From Lachnospiraceae bacterium (lineage in GTDB: Bacteria > Bacillota > Clostridia > Lachnospirales > Lachnospiraceae), in assembly GCA_031280955.1 (NCBI GenBank), contig JAITGA010000020.1, forward strand, positions 1-46,073: a DNA stretch of 46,073 nucleotides, written 5' to 3'. Below the pieces are notes generated by a model. It made no database searches. It saw only the letters and a program-made list of their open reading frames with translations, and had not been told where the DNA came from. The stretch's first letter is position 1; every line of letters starts with the position of its first letter. Both the position numbers and the translations under genes were made by a program. This document shows, in pieces, positions 19,381-28,432 of the stretch.

Positions 19381-20673
19381 TTATGCAGGCCAAAATTCGT
19401 TGATTAACTCTGTCCGCAGTCCGCTTTCATCTTTGGTGAAGCACTTTGCCAGTATCCACCAACCCAGGTCAAGGGCTTCTTCCAAAGCGATATTGACTGA
19501 CAAATCCATCATTTCCCGCTCGAAGTGTTCTCCGTAAATCAACAGTTTCTCGTCCCAACTGCTCATATGAAAGCCCATTGACTTCTTTTCCATTGTTTCT
19601 TTATATGATGAATAAAGCCGTATCATCGCATCCATCAAAGCCCGATGGTCTTTGCGGGTCTTGCCGTTCACTTGCTGTTTGAGGCGTGAGAGCGAACCGA
19701 ACGGGTCGATTCTGCCGCCACGCAGATAGTACTGTCCCTCGGTGATATATCCGGTATTGTCAGGGATGGGATGGGTGACATCATCGCCGGGCATGGTCGT
19801 GACTCCCAACACAGTAATCGAACCTGCGGTCTCGAAATCGACGGCTTTTTCATAACGTGCCGCCAGTTGGCTGTATAAGTCGCCGGGATAGCCGCGGTTA
19901 CTCGGTACTTGCTCTTGGGAAATGGCAATTTCTTTCATCGCATCGGCAAAACTGGTCATATCGTTGAGCAGTACCAGTACATCCTTATTTTGCAGGGCAA
20001 ATTGTTCAGCAACGGCAAGAGCCATGTCGGGAATCATCAGACATTCGACGGTCGGGTCAGCAGCAGTATGAATGAACATGACCGATTTGTGGAAAGCTGC
20101 CCCGGTCTCCAAGGTATTTTTGAAGAAGAGATAATCATCGAATTTGAGCCCCATGCCGCCGAAAACGATTACATCTACTTCGGCTTGCATCGCAATTCTC
20201 GCCAACAACTGATTGTAAGGTTCGCCATATATGGAAAAAATCGGCAGTTTCTGGGAGACCACCAATGAGTTGAACAAGTCAATCATCGGAATTCCCGTCC
20301 GTATCATCCGCCGGGGAATAATACGCCGTGCCGGATTGACTGAGGGACCGCCGATGGGAATCATATGTTGCAGCAAAGCGGGTCCGTTATCACGGGGAGC
20401 TGCCGAGCCGGTAAAAACCCGTCCGAGTATATCATCAGAAAAGGAAACCCGCATCGTATGTCCAAGGAACATGACATTGTTGTCGGTTGATATCCCTCGC
20501 CCGCCAATAAAAACCTGAAGTGAGACCATGTCGCCGTCGAGGCGGTTGACCTCCGCCAGCGATGTCCCGAAGCCGGTTTCGATTTGCGCCAGCTCACCGT
20601 ATCTGACCCCTGTAGCCCGAACGGTGATGACATTGCCGACGATAGATTCTATTTTGCTATAAATTTTCTTCAT
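19381..20673 (-). CDS. atpB: V/A-type ATPase subunit B (non-catalytic head subunit)
   Basis: A 430-residue nucleotide-binding-fold subunit without a P-loop, alternating with subunit A in the head. Visible motifs: [67 protein letters not shown] and the Arg-finger region [16 protein letters not shown] place the start at 20673 because this ATG overlaps the atpA stop as ATGA and GAGG precedes it; an in-frame ATG at 20736 lies inside atpA. This fits tight translational coupling of A and B, which are needed in equal numbers. Confidence 0.95.
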   Translation of the reverse strand: MKKIYSKIESIVGNVITVRATGVRYGELAQIETGFGTSLAEVNRLDGDMVSLQVFIGGRGISTDNNVMFLGHTMRVSFSDDILGRVFTGSAAPRDNGPALLQHMIPIGGPSVNPARRIIPRRMIRTGIPMIDLFNSLVVSQKLPIFSIYGEPYNQLLARIAMQAEVDVIVFGGMGLKFDDYLFFKNTLETGAAFHKSVMFIHTAADPTVECLMIPDMALAVAEQFALQNKDVLVLLNDMTSFADAMKEIAISQEQVPSNRGYPGDLYSQLAARYEKAVDFETAGSITVLGVTTMPGDDVTHPIPDNTGYITEGQYYLRGGRIDPFGSLSRLKQQVNGKTRKDHRALMDAMIRLYSSYKETMEKKSMGFHMSSWDEKLLIYGEHFEREMMDLSVNIALEEALDLGWWILAKCFTKDESGLRTELINEFWPA

Positions 20674-22394
20674 ATTTTTGCCTCTATCACATCCAGTATC
20701 TGTTTTTCCAAAGCACGGCACTCTTTTGACTGCCAAGGGGTGTAGTTATAATCAATCACCATCCGCCCCAAAGTAGCAAACCACGAACGTGCTTCTTCCA
20801 TGTCATCAAAGTCCAGATTTGCCCGCAGGACAGAAATAACCAAATCAAGAACATGTTTTTGCCGTTCGGGTTTGACTGATTTGTCCGCCGCTTCGTATGT
20901 ATCTTGCTGCATATAGACGGCATCGACGAAGTTTCCCTTGAGGTAAATGATAAAGTCGGAAAGACCGGTACCCTCCTCGCCGACGACCCTCATCATTTGT
21001 TCGATTTCTGTACCACGGACGAGAAAACCCATCGCATAGTCCACTTGGTCCTTGGCGATGATACCTTGGTACTTAGTCCATGAATCAAGGGGGTGGATGG
21101 CGGGATACTTGCGGGCAGCGGAACGCTCACGACTCAGACCGTGGAATGCCCCCACGACTTTGAGGGTAGCCTGAGTGACAGGCTCTTCGAGGTTGCCGCC
21201 GGCAGGGCTGACAGTACCACCGATGGTGACAGAACCCTCGCTGCCATTTTTCATCCGCACCAATCCCGCTCTTTCATAAAATCCGGCAATCGTTGATTCC
21301 AGATATGCGGGGAAAGCCTCCTCGCCGGGGATTTCTTCCAAACGCCCCGACATTTCCCTGAGGGCTTGCGCCCAACGACTGGTAGAATCGGCGAGCAAGA
21401 GGACATGAAGCCCCATTTGTCGATAATACTCAGCGATGGTTACAGCTGTGTATAAGGAAGCTTCACGAGCAGCGACAGGCATTGAAGAGGTATTACAGAT
21501 GATGATCGTCCGTTCCATCAGCGACCTCCCCGTAGCAGGGTCAATGAGCTGCGGGAACTCCTTTAGGGTTTCCACTACCTCCCCCGCCCTTTCACCGCAA
21601 GCGGCAAAGATGACAATATCGACATCGGCATTTTGGCTAATAGTCTGTTGGATAACGGTTTTACCCGCTCCGAAAGGTCCGGGAACACAAAATGTTCCGC
21701 CTTTGGCAACAGAAAAAAACGTATCAATAATCCGGTACTGCGTTACCATCGGTTCATAGGGAAGTAAGCGTTCTTCATAACTCATCACCGCCCGTTTGAC
21801 CGGCCAAGTGAATGAGAGAAAGATGTCGTATTCATCGCCTTTGCCATCAACAAGAACGGCGATAACCTCTTGATTGGTATATGCACCCTCGGAAGCAATG
21901 CTTTTGACGGTGTATGTGCGGGTAAGATGAAAAGGAACCATAATCAGGTGGTCAAAGATGCCCTCGGGAACACTCCCGACAGCATCACCGCCGCTAACCT
22001 CAGCGCCAATGGCTACCTTGGGTGTGAAATCCCACTTTTGATCCCGTGGCAGCGGTTCAAGATATTCGCCGCGTTCGAGGAAGAAACCGCATTTTTCCGC
22101 CAGACGGGGGAGGGGGTTTTGCAAACCATCGTAGATTTGCGCCAACAGACCGGGGCCGACCTCAATTGCCAGCATTTCCCCGGTGAAATCAACATTATCA
22201 CCGACCATAATCCCGGTGGTTATCTCAAATACCTGCATCGAACAGCGATTTCCCCTGATACGGATAATCTCGCTTTTGAGCCGCTTGCCCTCGGTTTCGA
22301 TATAGGCGACTTCGTTCATCATTACCGCACCATCGAACTCAACTACAACCATGTTGCCATTGACGGCGGCGACTTTTCCTGTCGTTTTGCCCAT
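20670..22394 (-). CDS. atpA: V/A-type ATPase subunit A (catalytic)
   Basis: A 574-residue catalytic subunit. P-loop GPFGAGKT at residues 239-246; many archaeal-type enzymes have Ser in place of this Ala, while the Ala form is the one I recall from spirochaetes and chlamydiae. Further motifs: [11 protein letters not shown], the Walker B-like [28 protein letters not shown], and the insertion domain [12 protein letters not shown] (about 134-145). Start after CAGGAG. The 73-base gap to the DUF2764 gene is the longest inside the operon. Stop overlaps the atpB start by four bases. Confidence 0.96.
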   Translation of the reverse strand: MGKTTGKVAAVNGNMVVVEFDGAVMMNEVAYIETEGKRLKSEIIRIRGNRCSMQVFEITTGIMVGDNVDFTGEMLAIEVGPGLLAQIYDGLQNPLPRLAEKCGFFLERGEYLEPLPRDQKWDFTPKVAIGAEVSGGDAVGSVPEGIFDHLIMVPFHLTRTYTVKSIASEGAYTNQEVIAVLVDGKGDEYDIFLSFTWPVKRAVMSYEERLLPYEPMVTQYRIIDTFFSVAKGGTFCVPGPFGAGKTVIQQTISQNADVDIVIFAACGERAGEVVETLKEFPQLIDPATGRSLMERTIIICNTSSMPVAAREASLYTAVTIAEYYRQMGLHVLLLADSTSRWAQALREMSGRLEEIPGEEAFPAYLESTIAGFYERAGLVRMKNGSEGSVTIGGTVSPAGGNLEEPVTQATLKVVGAFHGLSRERSAARKYPAIHPLDSWTKYQGIIAKDQVDYAMGFLVRGTEIEQMMRVVGEEGTGLSDFIIYLKGNFVDAVYMQQDTYEAADKSVKPERQKHVLDLVISVLRANLDFDDMEEARSWFATLGRMVIDYNYTPWQSKECRALEKQILDVIEAKI

Positions 22395-22467
22395 TTTAAT
22401 CTCCTGAATCTGGTAAAGCTTAGCGTGATACCCAAGTTAAATATTTCCTTGTGCGAGATTGCCGCTA

Positions 22468-23031
22468 TCAGGCACTGCCGCCCATCACGAAGCCATAACT
22501 TTCACGGTACATTTTTGCGCCCAGTTCCTTGTCAAACTTGCCGAGCCGCTCCATTAAGATGAGTTTCAACAAATATGCATAAACATTGCTTACCCCGAAG
22601 AAATCATGGGTGGCAATCAACGAATCGAGCATTTGCCAGCGTAGTGTATCGAGGGAAATCATCGCTAGGCGGGGATTGTCGGTATATACGGCATTTTGGG
22701 CGGCTTCGGTGATTTCCGCAGCAATAGCTGGTAGCGGCATTTCATCTTCTTGGGAACGCCCGAGCTTCTGCGTGCGGTGATATGTCAGACTCAAAGCTAA
22801 GTCACGCTCCCACAGCAAAAAACGTTGAATGAAATCACTGCCGGCTGCCTCTTTCAACAACTCGGCGGTAATTTTGGCATCAAACTGACAAAAGCAAAGA
22901 AAGTCGGCATCTTTTTTGGTCAGGTATTTCTGGCACAGTTGGATAAACGCACTTTGTTCCATCGGCACTAAGCCGCCGTATTCAAGCGACTGGAGGGTAG
23001 CGACGAAATAATAATAGTTATGGGAACGCAA
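22468..23031 (-). CDS. DUF2764 protein, C-like subunit of V-type ATPase
   Basis: A 187-residue helical protein starting MRSHNYYYFVATLQSLEYGG, the opening of the DUF2764 family that sits between the E and A genes in V-ATPase operons of spirochaetes, chlamydiae and Bacteroidota. By position it probably replaces subunit C, the conical adaptor between stalk and membrane rotor; this role is inferred. The start is a TTG two bases after the atpE stop, with GGAGGGAG nine bases upstream; no ATG lies nearby. Its presence marks the operon as the DUF2764-containing type. Confidence 0.85.
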   Translation of the reverse strand: MRSHNYYYFVATLQSLEYGGLVPMEQSAFIQLCQKYLTKKDADFLCFCQFDAKITAELLKEAAGSDFIQRFLLWERDLALSLTYHRTQKLGRSQEDEMPLPAIAAEITEAAQNAVYTDNPRLAMISLDTLRWQMLDSLIATHDFFGVSNVYAYLLKLILMERLGKFDKELGAKMYRESYGFVMGGSA

Positions 23032-23032
23032 A

Positions 23033-23644
23033 TTATTCTCCCTCCGGTTTTTTTAACATCTCCGTCAAGGCAGGAGTGAGGTACGCACTCAGCATTTCTG
23101 CGACGGCGGCGGCGGAAAAATCGTAAAAAGCCGCCCCATCTCTTTCGACGATGTGGAAGCCATGCTCAATATTGGCGGCGGGCTTGATGACGACTCCTTC
23201 TTTCATGGAGGCATACAGTTCCCGGTAGAAATAATCATCGAGTTTCGCCCAGTCTTCTGCGGCGATCAAGACCGAAAGCCCCTCATCATCAGCGGTATTC
23301 CAGTTTTTGATCAACTGCGGTAGGACTTCCCTGACGACATCTATCCCATAAACCTCGCTGACACGGTCGGCAATCAACTTGTCAAGCATATCCTGGACAG
23401 AGTTTTTGAATGAAATAAGGAGATTGCGTGAAGCATGGGTAATCGCCGCCGTTCCCGCTTTTTCGCTATGTACCGCCATCTGGCGAGCATTGCGGACGAT
23501 GGTATCGGCTTCACCTTTGGCGGCAGTCAGGATTTTTTCGGCTTCGACATGAGCGGCATCGGTGATGGCCGCCGCCTCGGCTTTGGCAGTCTCGATTCCC
23601 TCTGCCTTTATTTTTTCAATCAATTGACTTAGATGAACTTCCAT
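23033..23644 (-). CDS. atpE: V/A-type ATPase subunit E (peripheral stalk)
   Basis: A 203-residue peripheral stalk subunit. The N-terminal half is a long Ala/Glu/Lys-rich helix (MEVHLSQLIEKIKAEGIETAKAEAAAITDAAHVEAEKIL) that pairs with a partner helix in the stator; the C-terminal half is globular and contacts the head. I start it at 23644, preceded by TTGAGG; the frame extends upstream to 23740 but without a binding site or family similarity. First gene of the operon. No subunit G/H gene, the usual partner helix, is visible nearby. Confidence 0.92.
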   Translation of the reverse strand: MEVHLSQLIEKIKAEGIETAKAEAAAITDAAHVEAEKILTAAKGEADTIVRNARQMAVHSEKAGTAAITHASRNLLISFKNSVQDMLDKLIADRVSEVYGIDVVREVLPQLIKNWNTADDEGLSVLIAAEDWAKLDDYFYRELYASMKEGVVIKPAANIEHGFHIVERDGAAFYDFSAAAVAEMLSAYLTPALTEMLKKPEGE

Positions 23645-23711
23645 TTTTACCTCAATCTGTATGAATACACAATGATACTGTCCTAAGAAAGGAGAGAAAA
23701 CCCTTACAAAA

Positions 23712-23740
23712 AGTATAAAGGACATGGCGTCGGAAAGCAA
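23712..23740 (-). promoter_or_regulatory. Promoter of the V-ATPase operon
   Basis: On the minus strand: TTGCTT (23735-23740), a 17-base spacer, and TATACT (23712-23717), giving a leader of about 60 bases before atpE. Confidence 0.6.
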
Positions 23741-23814
23741 CAGCTATTTTGGTCATCAACTTGATCAGCAGCGACATGGTTATTGACCTAACTTTCATCA
23801 CAAAAGCCGTTTTT

Positions 23815-23853
23815 GTTCACAATAATTTTACATCACGTTCACAGCTTGTTCAC
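23815..23853 (+). promoter_or_regulatory. Three helically phased GTTCAC boxes
   Basis: GTTCAC at 23815-23820, 23837-23842 and 23848-23853, all in the same orientation, with start-to-start spacing of 22 and 11 bases. They sit about 40-75 bases upstream of the -35 box of the sugar-transporter promoter, as expected for an activator that binds direct repeats on one face of the helix. Confidence 0.5.
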
Positions 23854-23891
23854 ATATTGGGAAAAAATTTTACAATTTCACGTTTTTACGC

Positions 23892-23920
23892 TTGACATCT
23901 GCCGATGACAGGAATATACT
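23892..23920 (+). promoter_or_regulatory. Promoter of the sugar ABC importer
   Basis: TTGACA (23892-23897), a 17-base spacer, and TATACT (23915-23920). This is one of the best consensus promoters in the window and lies about 40 bases before the AGGAGG of the binding-protein gene. Confidence 0.8.
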
Positions 23921-23962
23921 ATACAGGTAATGTATTATTCCTAACATCATAAGGAGGATTTG

Positions 23963-25372
23963 ATGATGAAAAAGTTATTAAGCGTTTTACTGGCAGCAGT
24001 CATGGTCGCCACATTACTGGCGGGTTGCGACAGCGATAGTAACGGCGGAACTTCCGGTGGAACTACGGGTGGATCTACGGGTGGATCTGATGACCCCGTG
24101 GCGATTACGGAAGTAGTTGAGCTTCGCGTTCTCAATTATTATGACATGTCAGCAGCTGGCGCGCTCGAAGAGCAGTCAGTGATTTGGGAAGCTTTTGAAG
24201 CAGCCAACCCCAATATCAAAATTATCAGAGAAGATGAGTTTGAAGAGTCATTCCATGACTCGGTGAATGCTTATGCCGCTGCCGGTGCCCTGCCTGATGT
24301 AATGTATGCATGGCCGTCAGGACGCTCAACCACTCTTCATAGTCAAGGACTTCTCAAGGATCTGACTCCGCTTATCAATCGCGATGGATTGGCATCCAAG
24401 TATATTGCCCTTGCAACCGATCCCAGTCAGCAAATCGCCGGATACCAAGGAATTATTCCTCAGGGCGTAACGGCAACCAATATGTTCATTGCCAATCTCG
24501 AAGTACTCAATGCTGTAGGTCTTACCCCTGCAACTACCTATTCAGAAATGGTAGCTCAGGTTCCCGTCCTCCGCGATGCAGGATATGACACGGTCATCAT
24601 GCCCAATATGGCTTCATGGGTTATGCAGTCATGTCTTTATTCCTTAATCGTCGGTCGTTTCATGGGCGATGGCTGGCATGAGAGAGTTCTGAACGGCGAA
24701 ACCAACTTCACCGACCCTGCTTTCATCGCTTCACTGGCGTTCGTACAGCAGATGTATGAAGATGGTGTTATCCCTGCTTCATCCCTTGCCATAGACTATG
24801 GCGAAGGCCCCGGTCTCTTTGCTACCAATACCGGAGCATACTACATTGACGGTGACTGGCGTGTCGGTGCTTTCCTTACTGACTCAACCACAGGCGAAGC
24901 CCTTATTTCACCTGATCGCCAAGACAACTTCGTCATCGGTGTATTCCCGGAAATCGATCTTCCCGGCGTAGCAATCCCAGGGCGCACCAACTCAGCAGTA
25001 CTTGGTACCGGTTGGGGTATCAATGCCAATCTCGCCGACGGCTCACCTGAGCTGGAAGCAGCATGGACATTGGTAAAATGGCTTGTTGGTCTCGAAGTCC
25101 AGACATTTAGGCTTCGTACCGGTGGTATCTCCACTCCATCTATCGTTGGTATTGATTATGGAGCACTTCCTCTGGAGCCGCTACAGGTTTCATTGGCAGG
25201 TCTTGGTGCAAAATATGATGTCGCCACGGTCGTTGTTGACGGTGCGTTTGCAAGCACGGTTTATGAGCCTCTCAACGAACAGCTTCAAGCCCTTGGGCTT
25301 GGCATCACCACCCCGGAAGCAGTAGCAGAAATAATCCAGGCTGCTTTTGAAGCATGGCAGGCCACACAGTAA
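23963..25372 (+). CDS. Sugar ABC transporter substrate-binding lipoprotein
   Basis: A 469-residue extracellular solute-binding protein (family 1, CUT1 class), tethered to the membrane. The signal peptide ends in the lipobox LLAGC, with the lipidated Cys about residue 22. A Ser/Gly/Thr-rich linker (SNGGTSGGTTGGSTGGS) follows, then the binding domain (VVELRVLNYYD onward) with typical segments AYAAAGALPDVMYAW and DGDWRVGAF. The start is 23963 or 23966; AGGAGG at 23952-23957 suits either. The sugar cannot be read from sequence; cellobiose phosphorylase in the window makes a beta-glucoside plausible but unproven. The gene precedes two permease genes. Confidence 0.92.
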   Translation: MMKKLLSVLLAAVMVATLLAGCDSDSNGGTSGGTTGGSTGGSDDPVAITEVVELRVLNYYDMSAAGALEEQSVIWEAFEAANPNIKIIREDEFEESFHDSVNAYAAAGALPDVMYAWPSGRSTTLHSQGLLKDLTPLINRDGLASKYIALATDPSQQIAGYQGIIPQGVTATNMFIANLEVLNAVGLTPATTYSEMVAQVPVLRDAGYDTVIMPNMASWVMQSCLYSLIVGRFMGDGWHERVLNGETNFTDPAFIASLAFVQQMYEDGVIPASSLAIDYGEGPGLFATNTGAYYIDGDWRVGAFLTDSTTGEALISPDRQDNFVIGVFPEIDLPGVAIPGRTNSAVLGTGWGINANLADGSPELEAAWTLVKWLVGLEVQTFRLRTGGISTPSIVGIDYGALPLEPLQVSLAGLGAKYDVATVVVDGAFASTVYEPLNEQLQALGLGITTPEAVAEIIQAAFEAWQATQ

Positions 25373-25373
25373 G

Positions 25374-25476
25374 ACTTACTTCGTAAGTTTTACTACAACT
25401 AAACACATATTTGGTCAAGCTATAACTATATGGTATGTATTATCAAACGGTACGGTGCTGTATGGCATCGTACCGT
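25374..25476 (+). promoter_or_regulatory. Two hairpins between binding-protein and permease genes
   Basis: A six-base hairpin ACTTAC/GTAAGT (25374-25379/25383-25388), just after the lipoprotein stop, is followed by TTTTAC. A stronger hairpin pairs ACGGTACGGTGC (25447-25458) with GCATCGTACCGT (25465-25476), 12 base pairs with one G-U. No long T-run follows either. Such hairpins after binding-protein genes commonly protect the upstream mRNA or partly terminate, so that more binding protein than permease is made. Confidence 0.6.
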
Positions 25477-25521
25477 CATACCGTTATCACGATTCTGCAT
25501 AGCGCAGACGGAGGAAATTAT

Positions 25522-26439
25522 ATGCACATGACTATGAAAACGCAGAAGAAATTATCATATGCGTTATTGGTTTTACCGGCTCTGGTTGTTTATCTTGCAG
25601 TCGTAGCGTTCCCCACTATCTTCTCGGTAATTCTAAGTCTTACGAACTACAATGGCGGTCTGATATTTGGCAATCCCGATATTGAAGTCGTTGGTTTCAC
25701 CAGTTACCGTTGGATGTTTACAGAACCAACCCGCAGTTTTTACACATCACTACGCAATAACTTGTTGATTGTCGGCGTATCTGTTTTTGGACAAATTCCC
25801 CTCGGTTTTATCCTCGCTTATATCCTGAATCAAAAACTAATCAAGCGCGGACGCGGTTTTTTCCAGTCAATGATATTCCTGCCCTATGTCATTTCCCCCA
25901 TTATCATTGGTGTTCTCTTCAACGCAATGATAATCAATCCTCGCTCCCTATATTGGGAAGTAGCACGTTTCTTCAATCCTGATATCCAGTTCACCCTGCA
26001 TTCCAACCCGATGCTTCCGGTCTTGTTCGTTATCCTCTGGATGTTTACGGGTTTTTATATGATTATTTTCCTTGCCCATATGCAAAGGATTGATCCTGCT
26101 ATCCTTGAAGCAGCCCGCATTGATGGCGCAAATGAACCGAGAGTACTGCGGCATATCGTTTTGCCGGCGATGACCAGTGAGATTGTCACTTGTGCGATTC
26201 TTGCTATATCCGGTTCACTCAAGACATTTGACCTCATCTATGCGATGACCAACGGCGGCCCTGCCGGCCAAACACGGGTACTTTCACTTTTCATGTATCT
26301 GTCGGCATTCAGCGGTGCTCCCAATTATCCTTTGGCTAATGCCATTTCAACAGTCATGGTCATTATCAGTATTATCCTAATTGTGGTAGTACGGTGGGCG
26401 GCGAAACTCTTTGATAGACATGGAGGGTATGGCAAATGA
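25522..26439 (+). CDS. Sugar ABC transporter permease, MalF/LacF type
   Basis: A 305-residue inner-membrane protein with six predicted helices. The cytoplasmic EAA loop reads EAARIDGANEPRVLRHIVLPAM, the site that docks the ATPase. The start at 25522 follows GGAGG; an in-frame ATG at 25435 is preceded by a hairpin and no binding site, and the extra residues are not membrane-protein-like. The stop overlaps the next permease as ATGA. No ATPase gene is adjacent, so the importer probably uses a shared MsmK-type ATPase encoded elsewhere. Confidence 0.93.
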   Translation: MHMTMKTQKKLSYALLVLPALVVYLAVVAFPTIFSVILSLTNYNGGLIFGNPDIEVVGFTSYRWMFTEPTRSFYTSLRNNLLIVGVSVFGQIPLGFILAYILNQKLIKRGRGFFQSMIFLPYVISPIIIGVLFNAMIINPRSLYWEVARFFNPDIQFTLHSNPMLPVLFVILWMFTGFYMIIFLAHMQRIDPAILEAARIDGANEPRVLRHIVLPAMTSEIVTCAILAISGSLKTFDLIYAMTNGGPAGQTRVLSLFMYLSAFSGAPNYPLANAISTVMVIISIILIVVVRWAAKLFDRHGGYGK

Positions 26440-27275
26440 AAAATGTGATTAAGTATGGCAGTACAATCATAATGTACTTGATAATGGTTCTATTTACGGT
26501 AATGACGATATATCCAATTGTCTGGCTCTTTATCCAGTCATTCAAGACGAATCAGGATTATATGACCGGCAGTAAGCTATCGCTTCCCACGAACTGGTTT
26601 ACCCTCAACTATGATATTGTGTGGAATAATCTGAATTTTAACACGTTCTTTTATAATAGTGTGTATTACTCGATTATTACGGTAATTGTAGTGGTTATAC
26701 TGGCGAACATGGCAGGCTATGCTTTTGCAAAGATTGATTTCCCGATTACCAAGGTCTTGTTTGGACTTTTCATTGTCGGTATCCTGCTCACGATTCAATC
26801 AATCTTGATTCCGCTTTTCGTGATGATATTTTCAGCAGGGTTATTTAACACCAGATTGGGTATTTTGATTCCTTATATTGCCTTGGGATTGCCAATGGCG
26901 ATATATCTGTGTACCGACTTTATCAGAAATGGTGTTCCTGATGAATTGATAGAAGCGGCGCGGATAGACGGTGCCGGTTATATCAAAACCTTTGTCAGCA
27001 TCGTTTTCCCGATGTGTATCCCTGTATCGGTGACGATTGCGATTATCTCTTTTATCGGAACGTGGAATGAGTTTATATTGATGAATATTTTGACCGCCGG
27101 GGATAGGTTCAAGTCGATACCCGCTGCCGTGGGCAGGTTTTCAGGTTCATTAGGTTCTGATTATGGGCGGCTTTTTACCTCGCTTTCGATATCGATTATT
27201 CCCATCCTGTTGTTTTACATCATCTTCAGGAAGCAAATCACCAAGGGTGTGGCGGCTGGTGCAGTTAAGGGTTAG
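26436..27275 (+). CDS. Sugar ABC transporter permease, MalG/LacG type
   Basis: A 279-residue inner-membrane partner of the preceding permease. It has six helices, the short N-terminal helix typical of the MalG branch (YGSTIIMYLIMVLFTVMTIYPIVWL) and the EAA loop EAARIDGAGYIKTFVSIVFPMCIP. The C-terminus RKQITKGVAAGAVKG is the usual one for this family. Start codon overlaps the upstream stop by four bases, so the two are made together. The transporter unit ends here; the next gene is an unrelated rRNA methyltransferase 12 bases on. Confidence 0.94.
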   Translation: MKNVIKYGSTIIMYLIMVLFTVMTIYPIVWLFIQSFKTNQDYMTGSKLSLPTNWFTLNYDIVWNNLNFNTFFYNSVYYSIITVIVVVILANMAGYAFAKIDFPITKVLFGLFIVGILLTIQSILIPLFVMIFSAGLFNTRLGILIPYIALGLPMAIYLCTDFIRNGVPDELIEAARIDGAGYIKTFVSIVFPMCIPVSVTIAIISFIGTWNEFILMNILTAGDRFKSIPAAVGRFSGSLGSDYGRLFTSLSISIIPILLFYIIFRKQITKGVAAGAVKG

Positions 27276-27287
27276 AAACCATTTTAG

Positions 27288-28427
27288 ATGAACAAAATTG
27301 ATTTGATTGTACCTTGCCACTTCGGTGTTGAAGCGGTATTGAGAAGAGAAATAGATGATTTAGGATATGACGTGACTGAGGTAAATGACGGTCGTGTCAC
27401 ATTTGTTGGAGACGGCGAGGCGGTTTGCCGCGCTAATATCTGCTTACGGACTGGCGAACGAGTCTTAATTCGTATCGCCAGTTTTCCTGCCGAGACTTTT
27501 GAAGAACTTTTCCAAGGAACGAAAGCGGTAGCATGGGATGAATACATCCCTGTTGACGGACGCTTCCATGTTACCAAAGCCGCCAGTGTGAAGAGTAAGC
27601 TATATAGCCCCTCGGATATTCAGTCTATTGTCAAAAAAGCAATCGTTGAGCAGTTAAAAGAGCGTTATCATGTCGAATGGTTTCGTGAAGACGGGGCTTT
27701 GTTTCCTTTACGTGTCTTTATAATGAAAGACATGGTGACGATTGCCCTGGATACGAGTGGCGAGTCGCTTCACAAACGTGGATACCGAAAGTTGGCGGCA
27801 AAAGCACCGATAGCCGAAAATCTGGCAGCGGCACTTATCATGCTGACACCGTGGAAAAAAGAGCGGATTCTCATCGACCCTTTTTGCGGTAGCGGTACAT
27901 TTCCAATTGAAGCGGCAATGATTGCCGCCGGGATAGCACCGGGACTCAGGCGTTCATTCCTGGCTGAATCGTGGCAACATTTGATTGCAAGCAAGGAATG
28001 GCAGGAAATCCGCAGCGAAGCAGAAGAAGAAATCAATCATGATATCGAAGTCGATATCCAAGGATATGACCTAGATGACAGTATCGTAACGGCGGCACGA
28101 GCGAATGCACGTCTGGCGGGAGTCGGGGATATGATTCATTTCCAACAGCGAAACGTAAGCGAACTGAGTCATGCGAAGAAGTACGGGTTCATCATCACCA
28201 ATCCCCCATACGGCGAGCGTATGGATGATGATTTACAGTATATTTACAAAATGTTGGGTGAGCGGTTTCAGGCACTTGACGCATGGTCGCTCTATATGAT
28301 TAGTGCTTATCAGGATGCGGAACGTGATATCGGTATCTTAGCGACGAAGAACCGCAAGATTTATAATGGTATGATAAAGACCTACTTTTTGCAATTTGCC
28401 GGAAGCAAACCGAGACGGACGAAGTAA
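27288..28427 (+). CDS. rlmL: RlmL-type 23S rRNA guanine-N2 methyltransferase
   Basis: A 379-residue protein (Bacillus YpsC type, the single-domain form) expected to methylate a guanine of 23S rRNA, G2445 in E. coli numbering, using S-adenosylmethionine. A ferredoxin-like/THUMP region (about residues 1-155) binds RNA. The Rossmann methyltransferase domain (about 160-379) shows DPFCGSGTFPIEAAM and the catalytic NPPYGER. Its ribosome-binding site is weak. The next gene, a cell-wall amidase homologue, starts five bases after its stop. Confidence 0.9.
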   Translation: MNKIDLIVPCHFGVEAVLRREIDDLGYDVTEVNDGRVTFVGDGEAVCRANICLRTGERVLIRIASFPAETFEELFQGTKAVAWDEYIPVDGRFHVTKAASVKSKLYSPSDIQSIVKKAIVEQLKERYHVEWFREDGALFPLRVFIMKDMVTIALDTSGESLHKRGYRKLAAKAPIAENLAAALIMLTPWKKERILIDPFCGSGTFPIEAAMIAAGIAPGLRRSFLAESWQHLIASKEWQEIRSEAEEEINHDIEVDIQGYDLDDSIVTAARANARLAGVGDMIHFQQRNVSELSHAKKYGFIITNPPYGERMDDDLQYIYKMLGERFQALDAWSLYMISAYQDAERDIGILATKNRKIYNGMIKTYFLQFAGSKPRRTK

Positions 28428-28432
28428 TAATT

